Assembly: GCF_037201815.1 (NCBI RefSeq) | Contig: NZ_CP147407.1 | Location: forward strand, 806,001-870,000 | Length of the DNA: 64,000 nt | Source: Metabacillus sp. FJAT-52054 | GTDB lineage: Bacteria > Bacillota > Bacilli > Bacillales > Bacillaceae | Reading direction: 5' to 3' | Shown: positions 18,217-27,039 of the stretch, in pieces | Numbering within the stretch: the first letter of the stretch is position 1 | Layout: each line of letters starts with the position of its first letter | Translations under genes and position numbers: made by a program | The notes under the pieces: model-generated | The model's input: the letters and a program-made list of their open reading frames with translations, nothing else | Database searches by the model: none | What the model was told of the DNA's origin: nothing

Positions 18217-19293
18217 CTATTCTTTCGTCTCGCTTATTTCAATTTCATTTTCTTCCTTATGATAGCTCTGGAAGCTGTTGATCAATGTATCAAGATGCTC
18301 CAGCTGTTCACTGTAATCCAAGATGTTCGCTACGAGCGGAAGCATGTGATAGAAGCAGGCAGGGTCATGGCATTGATTTTGATATTTCATGAACTCCTCT
18401 ACCAGTTCCCGTTTATTGAAAAACCCTTCTTGTATTAACTCATTCGGTGTTTCCGTTTTGATTTTGCCGATAAATTTCAAAAGAATGCGTTCATGGTAGC
18501 TAAGCAGGTAATCCAATTCTGTTGTGATGATCTGCTGCAGCTCAGGTGTTGTCAGGTGAAGCTCGTTTTCAAGGCGGTGCAGCTTTTTCAGTGTATCCAG
18601 CGCCTTGTTCGTTGTCAGAAGCATCTGTCTGAAAAGAACGAGCTTCCTTGATTTTGTCAGCGTGTTGCGGCGCAAATAGTTTCGCTCTTCCTTGTAAAGA
18701 AGATAAAGCTGATCGAGCTGCATCATGTTTTCTTTTAGACGCTCAATGTCCTCTTTCAGGACACTATGTTCAGAAGCCTGGCGGATATTGATCCGGATCC
18801 ACTTCAGAATTTCCTCTGTACTGTCAGAAATTCGGTAGTAAAGCTTCGTCTCATATTTTGGAGGCAGGAATAGCAGGTTCACAATAAATGCAGAGAAAAC
18901 CCCAAGCATGACGGTTCCAAAACGGAGCAGGGCGAACTGGATGAAATTTTCCCCGGGTGTCTCCATGATGGCGATGACTGTTACAATCGCAACGGGAATG
19001 GTATTTTGAATCTTGAGCTTCAGGTTAATGGAAATGACGATGACGGCAGTCAAACCGACGACGAATGGATGGGGGCCAAATATAAGTCCAAACATTATAG
19101 CAAAAGCGGCTCCAATAAAATTCGCTTGCACTTGTTCAATTACGGATAAATAAGAACGGTAAATCGTTGGCTGAATGGCAAAAATCGCTGCGATCCCCGC
19201 GAAAACCGGAGATGGCAGGTTCAACAGAGAGGCAATCCATAATGCAATGGTAATCGCAATCCCTGTCTTTAAAATTCTGGCACCGAGTTTCAT
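18217..19293 (-). CDS. ygaE: YgaE, aromatic acid exporter family membrane protein
   Basis: 358 residues. The first about 150 hold five or six membrane helices with the motif SPVFAGIAAIFAIQPTIYRS of the ArAE_1/FUSC-like family; the rest is a cytoplasmic helical domain with repeated leucine heptads. Family members are putative exporters of aromatic or other organic acids; the substrate is unknown. ATG 19293 (MKLGARILKTG) matches homologue starts, although the nearest AAAGGA is about 16 bases away. The frame is open up to 19485 but that part has no homologue-like sequence. Confidence 0.82.
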   Translation of the reverse strand: MKLGARILKTGIAITIALWIASLLNLPSPVFAGIAAIFAIQPTIYRSYLSVIEQVQANFIGAAFAIMFGLIFGPHPFVVGLTAVIVISINLKLKIQNTIPVAIVTVIAIMETPGENFIQFALLRFGTVMLGVFSAFIVNLLFLPPKYETKLYYRISDSTEEILKWIRINIRQASEHSVLKEDIERLKENMMQLDQLYLLYKEERNYLRRNTLTKSRKLVLFRQMLLTTNKALDTLKKLHRLENELHLTTPELQQIITTELDYLLSYHERILLKFIGKIKTETPNELIQEGFFNKRELVEEFMKYQNQCHDPACFYHMLPLVANILDYSEQLEHLDTLINSFQSYHKEENEIEISETKE

Positions 19294-19675
19294 ATAAGTT
19301 AAGGTTACATTCCTTTCAAAGGGTTTAAGTAAACAACTACGTAATATACAACGTTTAAAAGGATTATTCAAGATACTATTTCCCATTTTCGGATAAATCA
19401 TAACGCGCTCCAGCAAAAGAGGAAAAACACCCCCACTATTTATAAGGATGGAAGCCTTTACACTAATGAAATAGAATTTAACCATTTTTAGTGAATTTGT
19501 CTGTTCTTTTATCTAGCAACAATGGTAAATTAAAACAGGATTAATTTTAATACAGTTGCTTTGCCTCTGTTTTAAACAGATAGTTGTATGGGCAATCCGC
19601 ATTTAGGCGGGGAAGATGGAGAAGCAGAAATGAGCAATCATCACGAATGAAAAATAAACAAGAGGAGTCACTGCC

Positions 19676-20497
19676 ATGAATTATGTTATTTGTGCAACAT
19701 GCGGAGTGCAATACGGAAAGATACAAAGTCCATCCCAATGTATAATTTGTTCAGAAGAAAGACAATATGTCAGTCCTTCAGGCCAGACATGGACGACCCT
19801 TGAAGAAATGCAAAAATCAGGTACTTATAAAAATGAGATCCTTGCAGAAGAACAGGGACTGTACAGTGTAACGACCAAACCGGGATTTGGAATTGGCCAG
19901 ACGGCCTATTTGGTTCAAGAGAAGGGGTTTAATGTCCTTTGGGATTGCATCACCTATCTGGACCAGCAAACCATCCAGCATATTAATGAAATGGGAGGAC
20001 TGCAGGCGATTGCTCTTTCCCATCCCCATTATTATTCGACTCAAGTGGAATGGGCAGAAACCTTCAATGCTCCCATTTATATTCATGAGGATGACAAAGA
20101 ATGGGTAACGAGAAGCAGTGATAAAATCATCTTCTGGTCTGGAGAGTCCTTAGAACTCCACCAAGGCATCGTTCTGCACCGGCTGGGAGGACACTTTAAG
20201 GGCGGAGCAGTGCTCCAATGGATAAATGGAAACAGCGATAATGGAGTGTTGCTTACGGGGGATGTGATCCAGGTCGTCGCTGACCGGAAATGGGTGAGCT
20301 TCATGTACAGCTATCCGAATCTGATTCCGCTGCCGCCTGGCAAGGTTGAAGAGATAGCTGAAAAAGTAAGACCATTAAAATTTAACCGGCTTTACAATGC
20401 TTTTCATCGTGTTGTACTGGATGATGCCAATCATTCCGTTCAAAAATCAGCAGAAAGATATGTCCAAGCAATTAATGGTACGTTATTTGATACATAA
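19676..20497 (+). CDS. metallo-beta-lactamase fold protein with N-terminal zinc ribbon
   Basis: 273 residues. C6-x2-C9-x12-C22-x2-C25 forms a rubredoxin-like zinc or iron ribbon. The MBL part follows: SHPHYYSTQVEW in place of the canonical HxHxDH, then HRLGGHFKGGAVLQW and LLTGDVIQV, so several metal ligands (His, His, Asp) are present, but the usual HxHxDH is reduced to HPHYYS. It could be a hydrolase with altered metal binding. AGAGGAG precedes ATG 19676. There are no operon partners. Confidence 0.8.
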   Translation: MNYVICATCGVQYGKIQSPSQCIICSEERQYVSPSGQTWTTLEEMQKSGTYKNEILAEEQGLYSVTTKPGFGIGQTAYLVQEKGFNVLWDCITYLDQQTIQHINEMGGLQAIALSHPHYYSTQVEWAETFNAPIYIHEDDKEWVTRSSDKIIFWSGESLELHQGIVLHRLGGHFKGGAVLQWINGNSDNGVLLTGDVIQVVADRKWVSFMYSYPNLIPLPPGKVEEIAEKVRPLKFNRLYNAFHRVVLDDANHSVQKSAERYVQAINGTLFDT

Positions 20498-20597
20498 AGA
20501 AAAAGGCAACGGGTTCTGTTTTGAAGTGCAAACTTCCTAATAAACAAAAATAATGGTAGAGTTATTTGTAGCGAAAACAACAATTATATTTGCATAA

Positions 20598-20637
20598 AAA
20601 TGGTCAGTGGCTGATGTGCCTCTGACCATTTATTTAT
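20598..20637 (+). terminator. terminator after the metallo-beta-lactamase gene
   Basis: AAATGGTCAG pairs with CTGACCATTT, a 10-bp stem followed by ATTTAT. Confidence 0.7.
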
Positions 20638-21104
20638 GACGATTATTCAATTAAAGCCCCTGATTTTTTAATAGTGGTTAAAAATGCTTTTTATTAAGCG
20701 GAACATCATTCTTGGAATAAAAGTTAAGATGTTCCATAGCAATTCAAATAATAATTCACTTCTAATTTCCCTGAATGTATCACTAATAGATCTCCTATTT
20801 CCGTTTTTGCTTCTTTTCATACTTTCTCCTACTTCTATGTCACTTTCATACCTTTATCCACTTGTGCTTATTCAACAATCACCTTTAATTGAAGATTCTG
20901 TTCTCTGTATTTTATCATACATGCTGCCCTCAGTTTCTTTTTTGTGTGTCTTAAAGTGTATGAGAAGCTGCATTAGATAATTTGAGGAACAGAGAGTTCT
21001 GTAATCTGCAAGCAGAAAAAGGTGGCCTGCGATGTTATCGGGCTGCCCATATGCCATGTCTCAAACCTTTTCTTGATCCATTTGGATCATTTCTCAATTC
21101 CGAG
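20638..21104. other. intergenic, no supported gene
   Basis: AT-rich DNA. A frame of 98 codons at 20684-20980 has no ribosome binding site and reads as generic hydrophobic residues. Nothing else could be supported here up to the yezD promoter. Confidence 0.5.
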
Positions 21105-21133
21105 TTGACCGATAGGATAAAATTGTTTAAAAT
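21105..21133 (+). promoter_or_regulatory. sigma-A promoter for yezD
   Basis: TTGACC (21105-21110), 17-bp spacer, TAAAAT (21128-21133). The transcript would start near 21140 and meet a stem-loop terminator at 21170 before reaching yezD. Confidence 0.6.
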
Positions 21134-21169
21134 ACAATTAATAAAATTATTTTGCCGATCGGTTAACCG

Positions 21170-21219
21170 AAGGCTCTTTATTTCCCCTCTTGGGCGAGGA
21201 ATAAAGAGCCTTTTTTATT
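21170..21219 (+). terminator. leader terminator upstream of yezD (possible attenuator)
   Basis: AAGGCTCTTTATT pairs perfectly with AATAAAGAGCCTT, followed by TTTTATT. It lies between the promoter and the yezD ribosome binding site at 21228. The preceding bases CCGATCGGTTAACCG are two overlapping palindromes that could act in a switch. Confidence 0.75.
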
Positions 21220-21243
21220 ATCTAATCAGAGGAGTGGACATGG

Positions 21244-21399
21244 ATGAAGAAGCTTGATCAAAAGAAAATAGAGTATTTGATGTCCTTGCTGCAGCGCCTT
21301 GAATATGGTTCATTGCTTATTACCGTTCATGCAAACGAAATTACGCAGGTAGAAATTAAGGAAAAAACAAGAATAGCCAAAACAGGAACAGTGAAATAG
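21244..21399 (+). CDS. yezD: YezD family small protein (DUF2292)
   Basis: 51 residues. The central block LEYGSLLITVHANEITQVEIKEKTRI matches the YezD/DUF2292 pattern (YGS-hydrophobic-x-G/N-x-V-x-Q-IE-x-x-E-K-x-R). In other bacilli the family is associated with sulfur-assimilation genes; none is visible here. AGAGGAG lies 9 bases before ATG 21244; a second ATG at 21240 is out of frame and stops after five codons. It is followed 11 bp later by a disrupted small gene. Confidence 0.8.
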   Translation: MKKLDQKKIEYLMSLLQRLEYGSLLITVHANEITQVEIKEKTRIAKTGTVK

Positions 21400-21410
21400 G
21401 AGGGAGAAGG

Positions 21411-21682
21411 ATGATTACAGCGGAAACCGTGAACAGTCCTGATCTTGTTTTTCAGCAATATTGCAAAGAGGTCTTCGGAGTGAATAGAGGGATTTATAAT
21501 ACAATTGATGAGTGGTTTTTTCAAGCCGGAGCAGTGTCTGTGCTCGAAAGAAGGCAGATAATCGTTAATTTTTCCTTCAGGACCTGTCTGAACCGAATCA
21601 GGGGGAAAAGGCAGCTCTGTTAAAGGTAGGGAAAGGAGGACTGGTACCGGCGCTTTATGCTTTTTGGAAGAAGTGTGCGTAG
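21411..21682 (+). pseudogene. small gene with a probable 1-nt frameshift
   Basis: ATG 21411 has a good AGGGAGAAGG site and encodes MITAETVNSPDLVFQQYCKE... The frame runs past the T5 run at 21569-21573 and ends at 21623. Adding one T there joins it to a second open stretch (FLQDLSEPNQGEKAALL...ALYAFWKKCA, stop 21680-21682), giving a continuous 90-residue protein. I do not recognise the product. The tight spacing behind yezD suggests an operon. It is either a decayed gene or a homopolymer error in the sequence. Confidence 0.5.
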
Positions 21683-21695
21683 GGTTGTTTAGTGC

Positions 21696-21947
21696 GTGCC
21701 TGACCCGCACTTTATAAAGAAGTAAAGCTCTGGCACCATTTCCGCCATCCGCTGCGGCGCAAGGGCTGGGTTGACATGGTCTCTGTCCCCCGCTGCGGTG
21801 AAGAATGACGGGACTGGCACCGTGCCAGTCCCCGGTTTCACTAAAGAACGAAAGCTCCGGCACCTGCTCCTCAAAGCGTTGATAACAAAGGGTTTAAAGA
21901 CCGCAATCTCCGTCCCCTGTTGCGTTAAAGCAAGTCGGGACTGGCAC
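21696..21947. repeat. pair of 125/126-bp inverted-end repeats (variant ends)
   Basis: Unit 1 spans 21696-21820 (GTGCCTGACCC...GGGACTGGCAC) and unit 2 spans 21822-21947 (GTGCCAGTCCC...GGGACTGGCAC). The unit length and internal phrases such as AAAGCTC and CCGTCCCC match the repeats at 32.4 and 61.7 kb, but the terminal 11 bp differ. The junction GGGACTGGCAC-C-GTGCCAGTCCC is a perfect palindrome. Confidence 0.8.
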
Positions 21948-21961
21948 CCGGAATTTACGCC

Positions 21962-21992
21962 AAAAAAAACCGGCCCCAAAAGGACCGGTTCT
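21962..21992 (-). terminator. intrinsic terminator after the glutamate synthase gene
   Basis: On the minus strand AACCGGTCC-TTTTGG-GGCCGGTT followed by T8, 20 bp downstream of the stop codon. Confidence 0.85.
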
Positions 21993-22011
21993 CACCTATC
22001 AACCACCAATA

Positions 22012-25000
22012 TCACTCCGTAGAAACAGAAGGATCTGCCTGTTCCTTAGCCGGTACAAGCTGCAGGAAATGCTGCGCCGGATTGTCGAGCAGCTGCTTTA
22101 AATCTTCCGCTTCAGCCTGCTGTCCATGTTCTTCAAGAGCGGCGATATAGATACCGAGAAGCTCCTGAATATCGGACAGACCTTTTTTATTCAAATGAGC
22201 AATTTCAACCTTCGCACCTTTTGCGATTCGGCGCTCAAGAGCAGATTGAGTGAGTCCCATTTCAGGCTGCTGGCGGACGTAGACGACTCCGCCTGTCATC
22301 CCTGCGCAAATCCATGGACCAGGGTCACCGAGGACTAGGCCGCGGCCGTTTGTCATGTACTCAAAAGCAAAGCCCTTGATGTTCGCGTTGACTCCTATAT
22401 TTCCATGTTCTACTGCCGGAATTGGCTTTTCGATGCGGCCTCCGATGATCATGTCGGCACCGGATAGACGGATGCCGGCTCTTGCATCTGCATCTCCCTG
22501 AACGAGAAGGGTTCCGCTTTGGGCACCGTAGCCGAAGCCTTTCCCGACCGAGCCGCTGTAAAATTCGCCGTCTCCGCCTTTTCCTTTCAGGACGCGGATC
22601 GCACCGCCGAAGGACGTTTTTCCGGTTCCGTCCTGTGCGCCGCCTTCAACGGATATCGTGATTCCGCTTGAATTGTATGCACCAAGTCCGTTGCCGGGAA
22701 CAGATCCGTTCCTATACGTCAATCGGATGTCTTCCAGTTCTTTATAGGATCCGTCAAGACGCTCGCGAACCCGATGACCGGATACGCGGCTTCCAAGAAC
22801 GCGCTGTTCGGAGGTGATGCTTGCAAATTCCCTGGACTGATGAAGATCTTCATCCCTGTAATCCAGATATTCTGCTCCTGCTGCAACGGCAAGACCGCGT
22901 TCCTGGCTGCTTGCTGCCACCTCTTTATGAGCACTCGCAAGGTTCTGGATTTCAAGTGGCTTCAGCAATAGGGAAAGATCCATTGCATCGGTCTCTTTTG
23001 TTTGCTCAAGCAAATCGGAGCGGCCGACAATGCTTTGCAGGTTCGTAAAACCGAGTGAAGCCGTCAATGCCTTCAGTTCGCTTCCAAATGCTGTAAACAT
23101 GTTTTTTAATCCCTGAACGGCATTATCGTATTGTCTTGGAACGAAACGTCTAAGTCCGTGTTCTTTTGCCTGTGCTTCAGATTCGATTTGCGTTGCAATT
23201 CCGACGTGGCACGTATCCAGATGACAGCCGCGGCACGTTGTACAGCCGATGGCGATCATGGAAAGAGTACCGAAGCCGATGCGGTTTGCCCCAAGCAGCA
23301 TAAGTTTCACAACATCTAACGCGCTTTTCACACCGCCGTCTGCCCATAGTTCAACCTTTTGGCGCAGTCCGGCTTCAAGAAGGGCATTGTGTGCAGCCTT
23401 CACACCGATTTCAACAGGAAGCCCAACATATTGAAGTGCATGAATTCTGGCAGCACCTGTTCCTCCGTCAAATCCGCTTAAGGTAATAATGTCAGCGCCT
23501 GCTTTGGCAATTCCTACAGCGATGGTTCCGATATTTGGCACAACCGGCACTTTTACCGCGACCTTCGCCTGATCATTCGCCGTTTTCAGCTCGGTAATCA
23601 TTTGCGCAAGGTCTTCAATGGAATAGATATCATGGTTGTTTGACGGAGAAATCAAATCAGAACCAATCGTCGCATTACGGGCTTCCGCTATCTTTGCTGT
23701 TACTTTAGATCCCGGCAAGTGGCCGCCTTCTCCAGGCTTTGCTCCCTGGCCGATTTTGATTTCAAGAAGGTTAGAGGAGTTCAGCAGCTCTGCATTGACT
23801 CCGAAACGTCCGGATGCAACCTGCTGGCCGCGCGTTTTCGGGTATTTGCCGAGCATATCCTTAATTTCTCCGCCTTCACCGTTCAGGCTGACCATATTCA
23901 GCTGATCGGCAGCTTCGGCATAGGCACGGAAGGCGATTTCGTTCTGGGATCCGAAGGACATGGAAGCAATGATAAACGGCAGGTCATGCTCGCCGACCCT
24001 TATATCCACCTTTTCCGGATTTACGCTTGAATCGGTTTGCTTCAGGCTCGTCAGGTGGCGAATTGCGATTGGATTTGCTTCCTCCTGCTCGGTAATTTTT
24101 TCGCGGTATGCTTCATAATCACCGTTTGCAGCCACATCTCCAATCGCTTTCCAGATCCTTGGGAACAGATGAAAGGTTTTCGTAGGACGGGCTTTTTCAT
24201 TTTCAAAATCCTCTGCCCGCTCAACCGCATCTGTTTTCATCTGATTGAAATTGTAGCGCAGCTCATTTGAACCAAGGAAGTTCGGAATATCAAGCAAGTC
24301 ACCGATTTCATGGTTAAGCCCGATAGCTGAAAACAGGCGTCCATACCCGCGTAGTTCGTGAATGCCGATCGTTGATATGACTTTTTCGAGACCTTTATTC
24401 AGTGCTTCAAAAAGATTAACAGAAGGCTGTGTCTGGCCATCTTCCGCTACTGTAGCAAAAATCATGTACGGATTCAGGATATTCGCACCCAGTCCATATG
24501 CCGTAATGATGTCATGAAGGGAACGGATTGCTCCGGACCGGAGAAGAATCGAACAGTCCCTGCGCAGCTGCATAGCAACAAGGGTCTGATCAATAACAGA
24601 CGTAATCAAATGAGGATCAATCCACAGATTTCCGTCCTTATGTGCAAGATGATCGTCCAGTACAAGCAGCGCAGCACCATCGCGAACCGCTTGAATGGCT
24701 TCGGCAGAAAGACGGTCAATTGCTTCCTTCAGGGATTCTTTTTCAGAAAAAACGGTATTTAAAACATAAAGCTGTTTAGTTCTTGAGAAATGTTCGGATA
24801 ATTCCTCATATGGGAGCTGATTGGACGCTTCAAATGCTTCATGAGCGAGAAGCCCTTCCATCACGATTGGAGAAGGAAGCTCTAAAATATGCTCAGAAGA
24901 TTCCGCATCAAACAGGGACGGCCTTTTTCCGGCAATCGTACGGGTTGAGAAATGCTCGGATTCCCGGTCCCGGTCAATAGCAGGGTTTGTTACGACGGCA

Positions 25001-26499
25001 ACGCTCTCTTTAAAGAAGTCTGCCAGGTTTTTACGGCCTGGATGAATGGCGGCAAGAGGACCATCATGTCCAAGAGAACGGATTGGTTCAACGCCTTTAT
25101 CCGCCATCTGCTCAAGAAGCTGGATATGCTCCCGGTCCCAGCCGAATGCTGCGTAATGACCGTTATGAAGCTTCATAACCGGTGAAGTTGAGCATTTTCC
25201 TTTTGAAACAGGATGATTCAAGTGGGTGCCAAAGCCGTCTATCTGAACGCGGCTTGTAAAGCGGCCGTGAACTTCCTCCTGGTAAGCAGGATAATCATAG
25301 ACTTTGATAGAATCCCCATCCCATTTCAAGCCCACTTTTTCACCAGGTGCCAGCGGCTTTGGATTAGCCATGTATTCACTGGCCGGAATGATGCCGGGCT
25401 CTGATGCGAAAATATAGGAAGTTTTTGTTTCTACCTTCCAAAGCGGACGAAGCCCCAGAGCATCCACGCTGTAGACGGCTTCATCCCCGAAACGGGAAAT
25501 GATGCCCGCAGGACCCTGTGCAAAATGGCCCCAGGCTTCCCTAATATAGGTATACAAATCTTTCAGGTGGTCTGGATAAGACTTGATTTCATTAATAATA
25601 GGAGGGAACAGGACATCAAGTGCTTCAAATAAGCTGTATCCGTCACGGCATACGAGGGTCTCGATCGTCCGATTCAAATCCTGTGAATCACTTCCGCCGA
25701 TAGTGAGCGGGGCACCAATCATGCGCGCCTCATCGCGAAGCTTTGAAATGGTATTGATTTCACCGTTGTGGCCGAGCATGCTGAACGGCTGCACACGGAA
25801 AAAGTTTGATAGGGTGTTCGTTGAATAGCGGTTGTGGCCGAGAGTCATGGAAGACGCCACTAGCGGATCTGCCAGGTCATGATAATACTGAGGCAGAACG
25901 TCCCCCGCGCCCATTACTTTGTAAACTGCGGCATGCTGGCTCAGAGAAGCGGTATGGATATGCTCATCCTTCTCAAGTTCGATAGCCAAATCAAATAAGC
26001 GTTTAGTCAGTGTTTCATTCGTTTCTTTTACAGGAATCAGGGCAGTCTGCCAGAAAAGAGGCTCCTCCTGAACGGCTATTGGTCCAAGTGCATTAGAAGA
26101 TGTGACTTTGTCCGTTTCAAAAACAATGTCAAATCCATAGGAAGCAATATGCTTTTCTGCGGCTTTCTTCGTTTCTGACTGATTGCCATGGCGTGATAAA
26201 AAGAAATGTCCGACAATAAAATCGTCCCGGTCTGTCAGGTTTGAATCGGCACCGGCCTTTTCAAGCTTTTGCTTCCAGAGATCGCGCGGGATATCAATGT
26301 GAATGCCTACACCGTCGCCTTCTTCATTAATGAAGCCTGCACGGTGGTTCATCGTGACAAGGGCTTTAATACATGCATCGATGTTCTCTTTTGTCGGTAT
26401 GTTATGTTTCTCTACTATTGAAACAATTCCGCATGCATCGTGTTCTGCGTTTTCATAGTTTTTAAATGTACTGGGACTCCACTTTTGCTTCATATTCAT
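22012..26499 (-). CDS. gltA: glutamate synthase, large subunit
   Basis: 1495 residues, a complete GltA/GltB-type large subunit: N-terminal type-II glutamine amidotransferase domain (catalytic Cys expected at C23 in HDACGI after propeptide removal), central domain, FMN-binding synthase domain (SLNGEGGEIKD...PGEGGHLPG), 3Fe-4S ligands C1086-x5-C1092-x4-C1097, and the C-terminal GXGXG beta-helix. It transfers the glutamine amide to 2-oxoglutarate, making two glutamates, normally with a small NADPH-oxidising subunit. No small subunit or gltC lies nearby. ATG 26499 lacks a good ribosome binding site: an in-frame TAA lies eight codons upstream, and the strong AGGAGGTGA is over 40 bases away. Confidence 0.95.
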   Translation of the reverse strand: MNMKQKWSPSTFKNYENAEHDACGIVSIVEKHNIPTKENIDACIKALVTMNHRAGFINEEGDGVGIHIDIPRDLWKQKLEKAGADSNLTDRDDFIVGHFFLSRHGNQSETKKAAEKHIASYGFDIVFETDKVTSSNALGPIAVQEEPLFWQTALIPVKETNETLTKRLFDLAIELEKDEHIHTASLSQHAAVYKVMGAGDVLPQYYHDLADPLVASSMTLGHNRYSTNTLSNFFRVQPFSMLGHNGEINTISKLRDEARMIGAPLTIGGSDSQDLNRTIETLVCRDGYSLFEALDVLFPPIINEIKSYPDHLKDLYTYIREAWGHFAQGPAGIISRFGDEAVYSVDALGLRPLWKVETKTSYIFASEPGIIPASEYMANPKPLAPGEKVGLKWDGDSIKVYDYPAYQEEVHGRFTSRVQIDGFGTHLNHPVSKGKCSTSPVMKLHNGHYAAFGWDREHIQLLEQMADKGVEPIRSLGHDGPLAAIHPGRKNLADFFKESVAVVTNPAIDRDRESEHFSTRTIAGKRPSLFDAESSEHILELPSPIVMEGLLAHEAFEASNQLPYEELSEHFSRTKQLYVLNTVFSEKESLKEAIDRLSAEAIQAVRDGAALLVLDDHLAHKDGNLWIDPHLITSVIDQTLVAMQLRRDCSILLRSGAIRSLHDIITAYGLGANILNPYMIFATVAEDGQTQPSVNLFEALNKGLEKVISTIGIHELRGYGRLFSAIGLNHEIGDLLDIPNFLGSNELRYNFNQMKTDAVERAEDFENEKARPTKTFHLFPRIWKAIGDVAANGDYEAYREKITEQEEANPIAIRHLTSLKQTDSSVNPEKVDIRVGEHDLPFIIASMSFGSQNEIAFRAYAEAADQLNMVSLNGEGGEIKDMLGKYPKTRGQQVASGRFGVNAELLNSSNLLEIKIGQGAKPGEGGHLPGSKVTAKIAEARNATIGSDLISPSNNHDIYSIEDLAQMITELKTANDQAKVAVKVPVVPNIGTIAVGIAKAGADIITLSGFDGGTGAARIHALQYVGLPVEIGVKAAHNALLEAGLRQKVELWADGGVKSALDVVKLMLLGANRIGFGTLSMIAIGCTTCRGCHLDTCHVGIATQIESEAQAKEHGLRRFVPRQYDNAVQGLKNMFTAFGSELKALTASLGFTNLQSIVGRSDLLEQTKETDAMDLSLLLKPLEIQNLASAHKEVAASSQERGLAVAAGAEYLDYRDEDLHQSREFASITSEQRVLGSRVSGHRVRERLDGSYKELEDIRLTYRNGSVPGNGLGAYNSSGITISVEGGAQDGTGKTSFGGAIRVLKGKGGDGEFYSGSVGKGFGYGAQSGTLLVQGDADARAGIRLSGADMIIGGRIEKPIPAVEHGNIGVNANIKGFAFEYMTNGRGLVLGDPGPWICAGMTGGVVYVRQQPEMGLTQSALERRIAKGAKVEIAHLNKKGLSDIQELLGIYIAALEEHGQQAEAEDLKQLLDNPAQHFLQLVPAKEQADPSVSTE

Positions 26500-27000
26500 C
26501 GGCTGCCATGAGGGAACTTTTTATTCCGCTCGCTGCGCCTTCACCTCCTGCTGATAAGTGTTGAAATGGTAAGTAAGATTGAAGAGTAATAGGATGTAAA
26601 ATTAGGGCGGAGAAGAGAAAAGAAAACAGTGCCGGGCAAGTTTAGATCGTGCACTGAATTTATATAATTTTCAGAATTATAGCTTTTATCATACCACCTA
26701 AGAAAAACATTTTCAATTATTTATGCAAAATGATGAAAGCGGCATTCATGTCAACAACTGTGGCATATTTGTTCCAAACGCTTATATGCATGATTAAGTA
26801 AGCGTTTTCATAGTTGCGTTTAAAAAGAATCAGAGAATGAAAGGGTAATCGGATTGTATAATTGTGTATTTTTATACAGTAGGTATATGGGCTGCGGGAA
26901 TTTGCCTGTGTATTTGGAACTTGGCCCGGAAACCTTGGTAAGTGGCCCGTATTCGTTGAAACTTGGCCCGTAAACGGCCGCAGGTAGCCCGTAAATAAAA
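26500..27000. other. gltA upstream region with a cre-like site and a short GGCCCG repeat tract
   Basis: AGTAAGCGTTTTCA at 26797-26810 matches the CcpA cre consensus TGWAANCGNTNWCA at 13 of 14 positions; a weaker second candidate lies near 26776. At 26915-27000 the phrase (A)CTTGGCCCGTA recurs about every 25 bp. No coding region is supported. Confidence 0.4.
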
Positions 27001-27030
27001 AAGGACCGGCACAAAAGCATGCCGGTCCCG
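26997..27030 (-). terminator. intrinsic terminator after gsaB
   Basis: On the minus strand GGGACCGGCATGC-TTTT-GTGCCGGTCC followed by TTTTTTATTT. Confidence 0.88.
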
Positions 27031-27039
27031 TACCAAATT

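Noticed and set aside
19294..19485. N-terminal extension of ygaE by 64 codons
   Set aside because: The extension shows no homologue-like sequence, and known proteins of the family begin at MKLGAR; the extension also covers the likely promoter region.
20684..20980. 98-codon hydrophobic frame
   Set aside because: No ribosome binding site, AT-driven hydrophobic composition and no recognisable motif.
26820..27020. Minus-strand frame with YGP repeats
   Set aside because: It is a translation of the GGCCCG repeat tract and the gsaB terminator.
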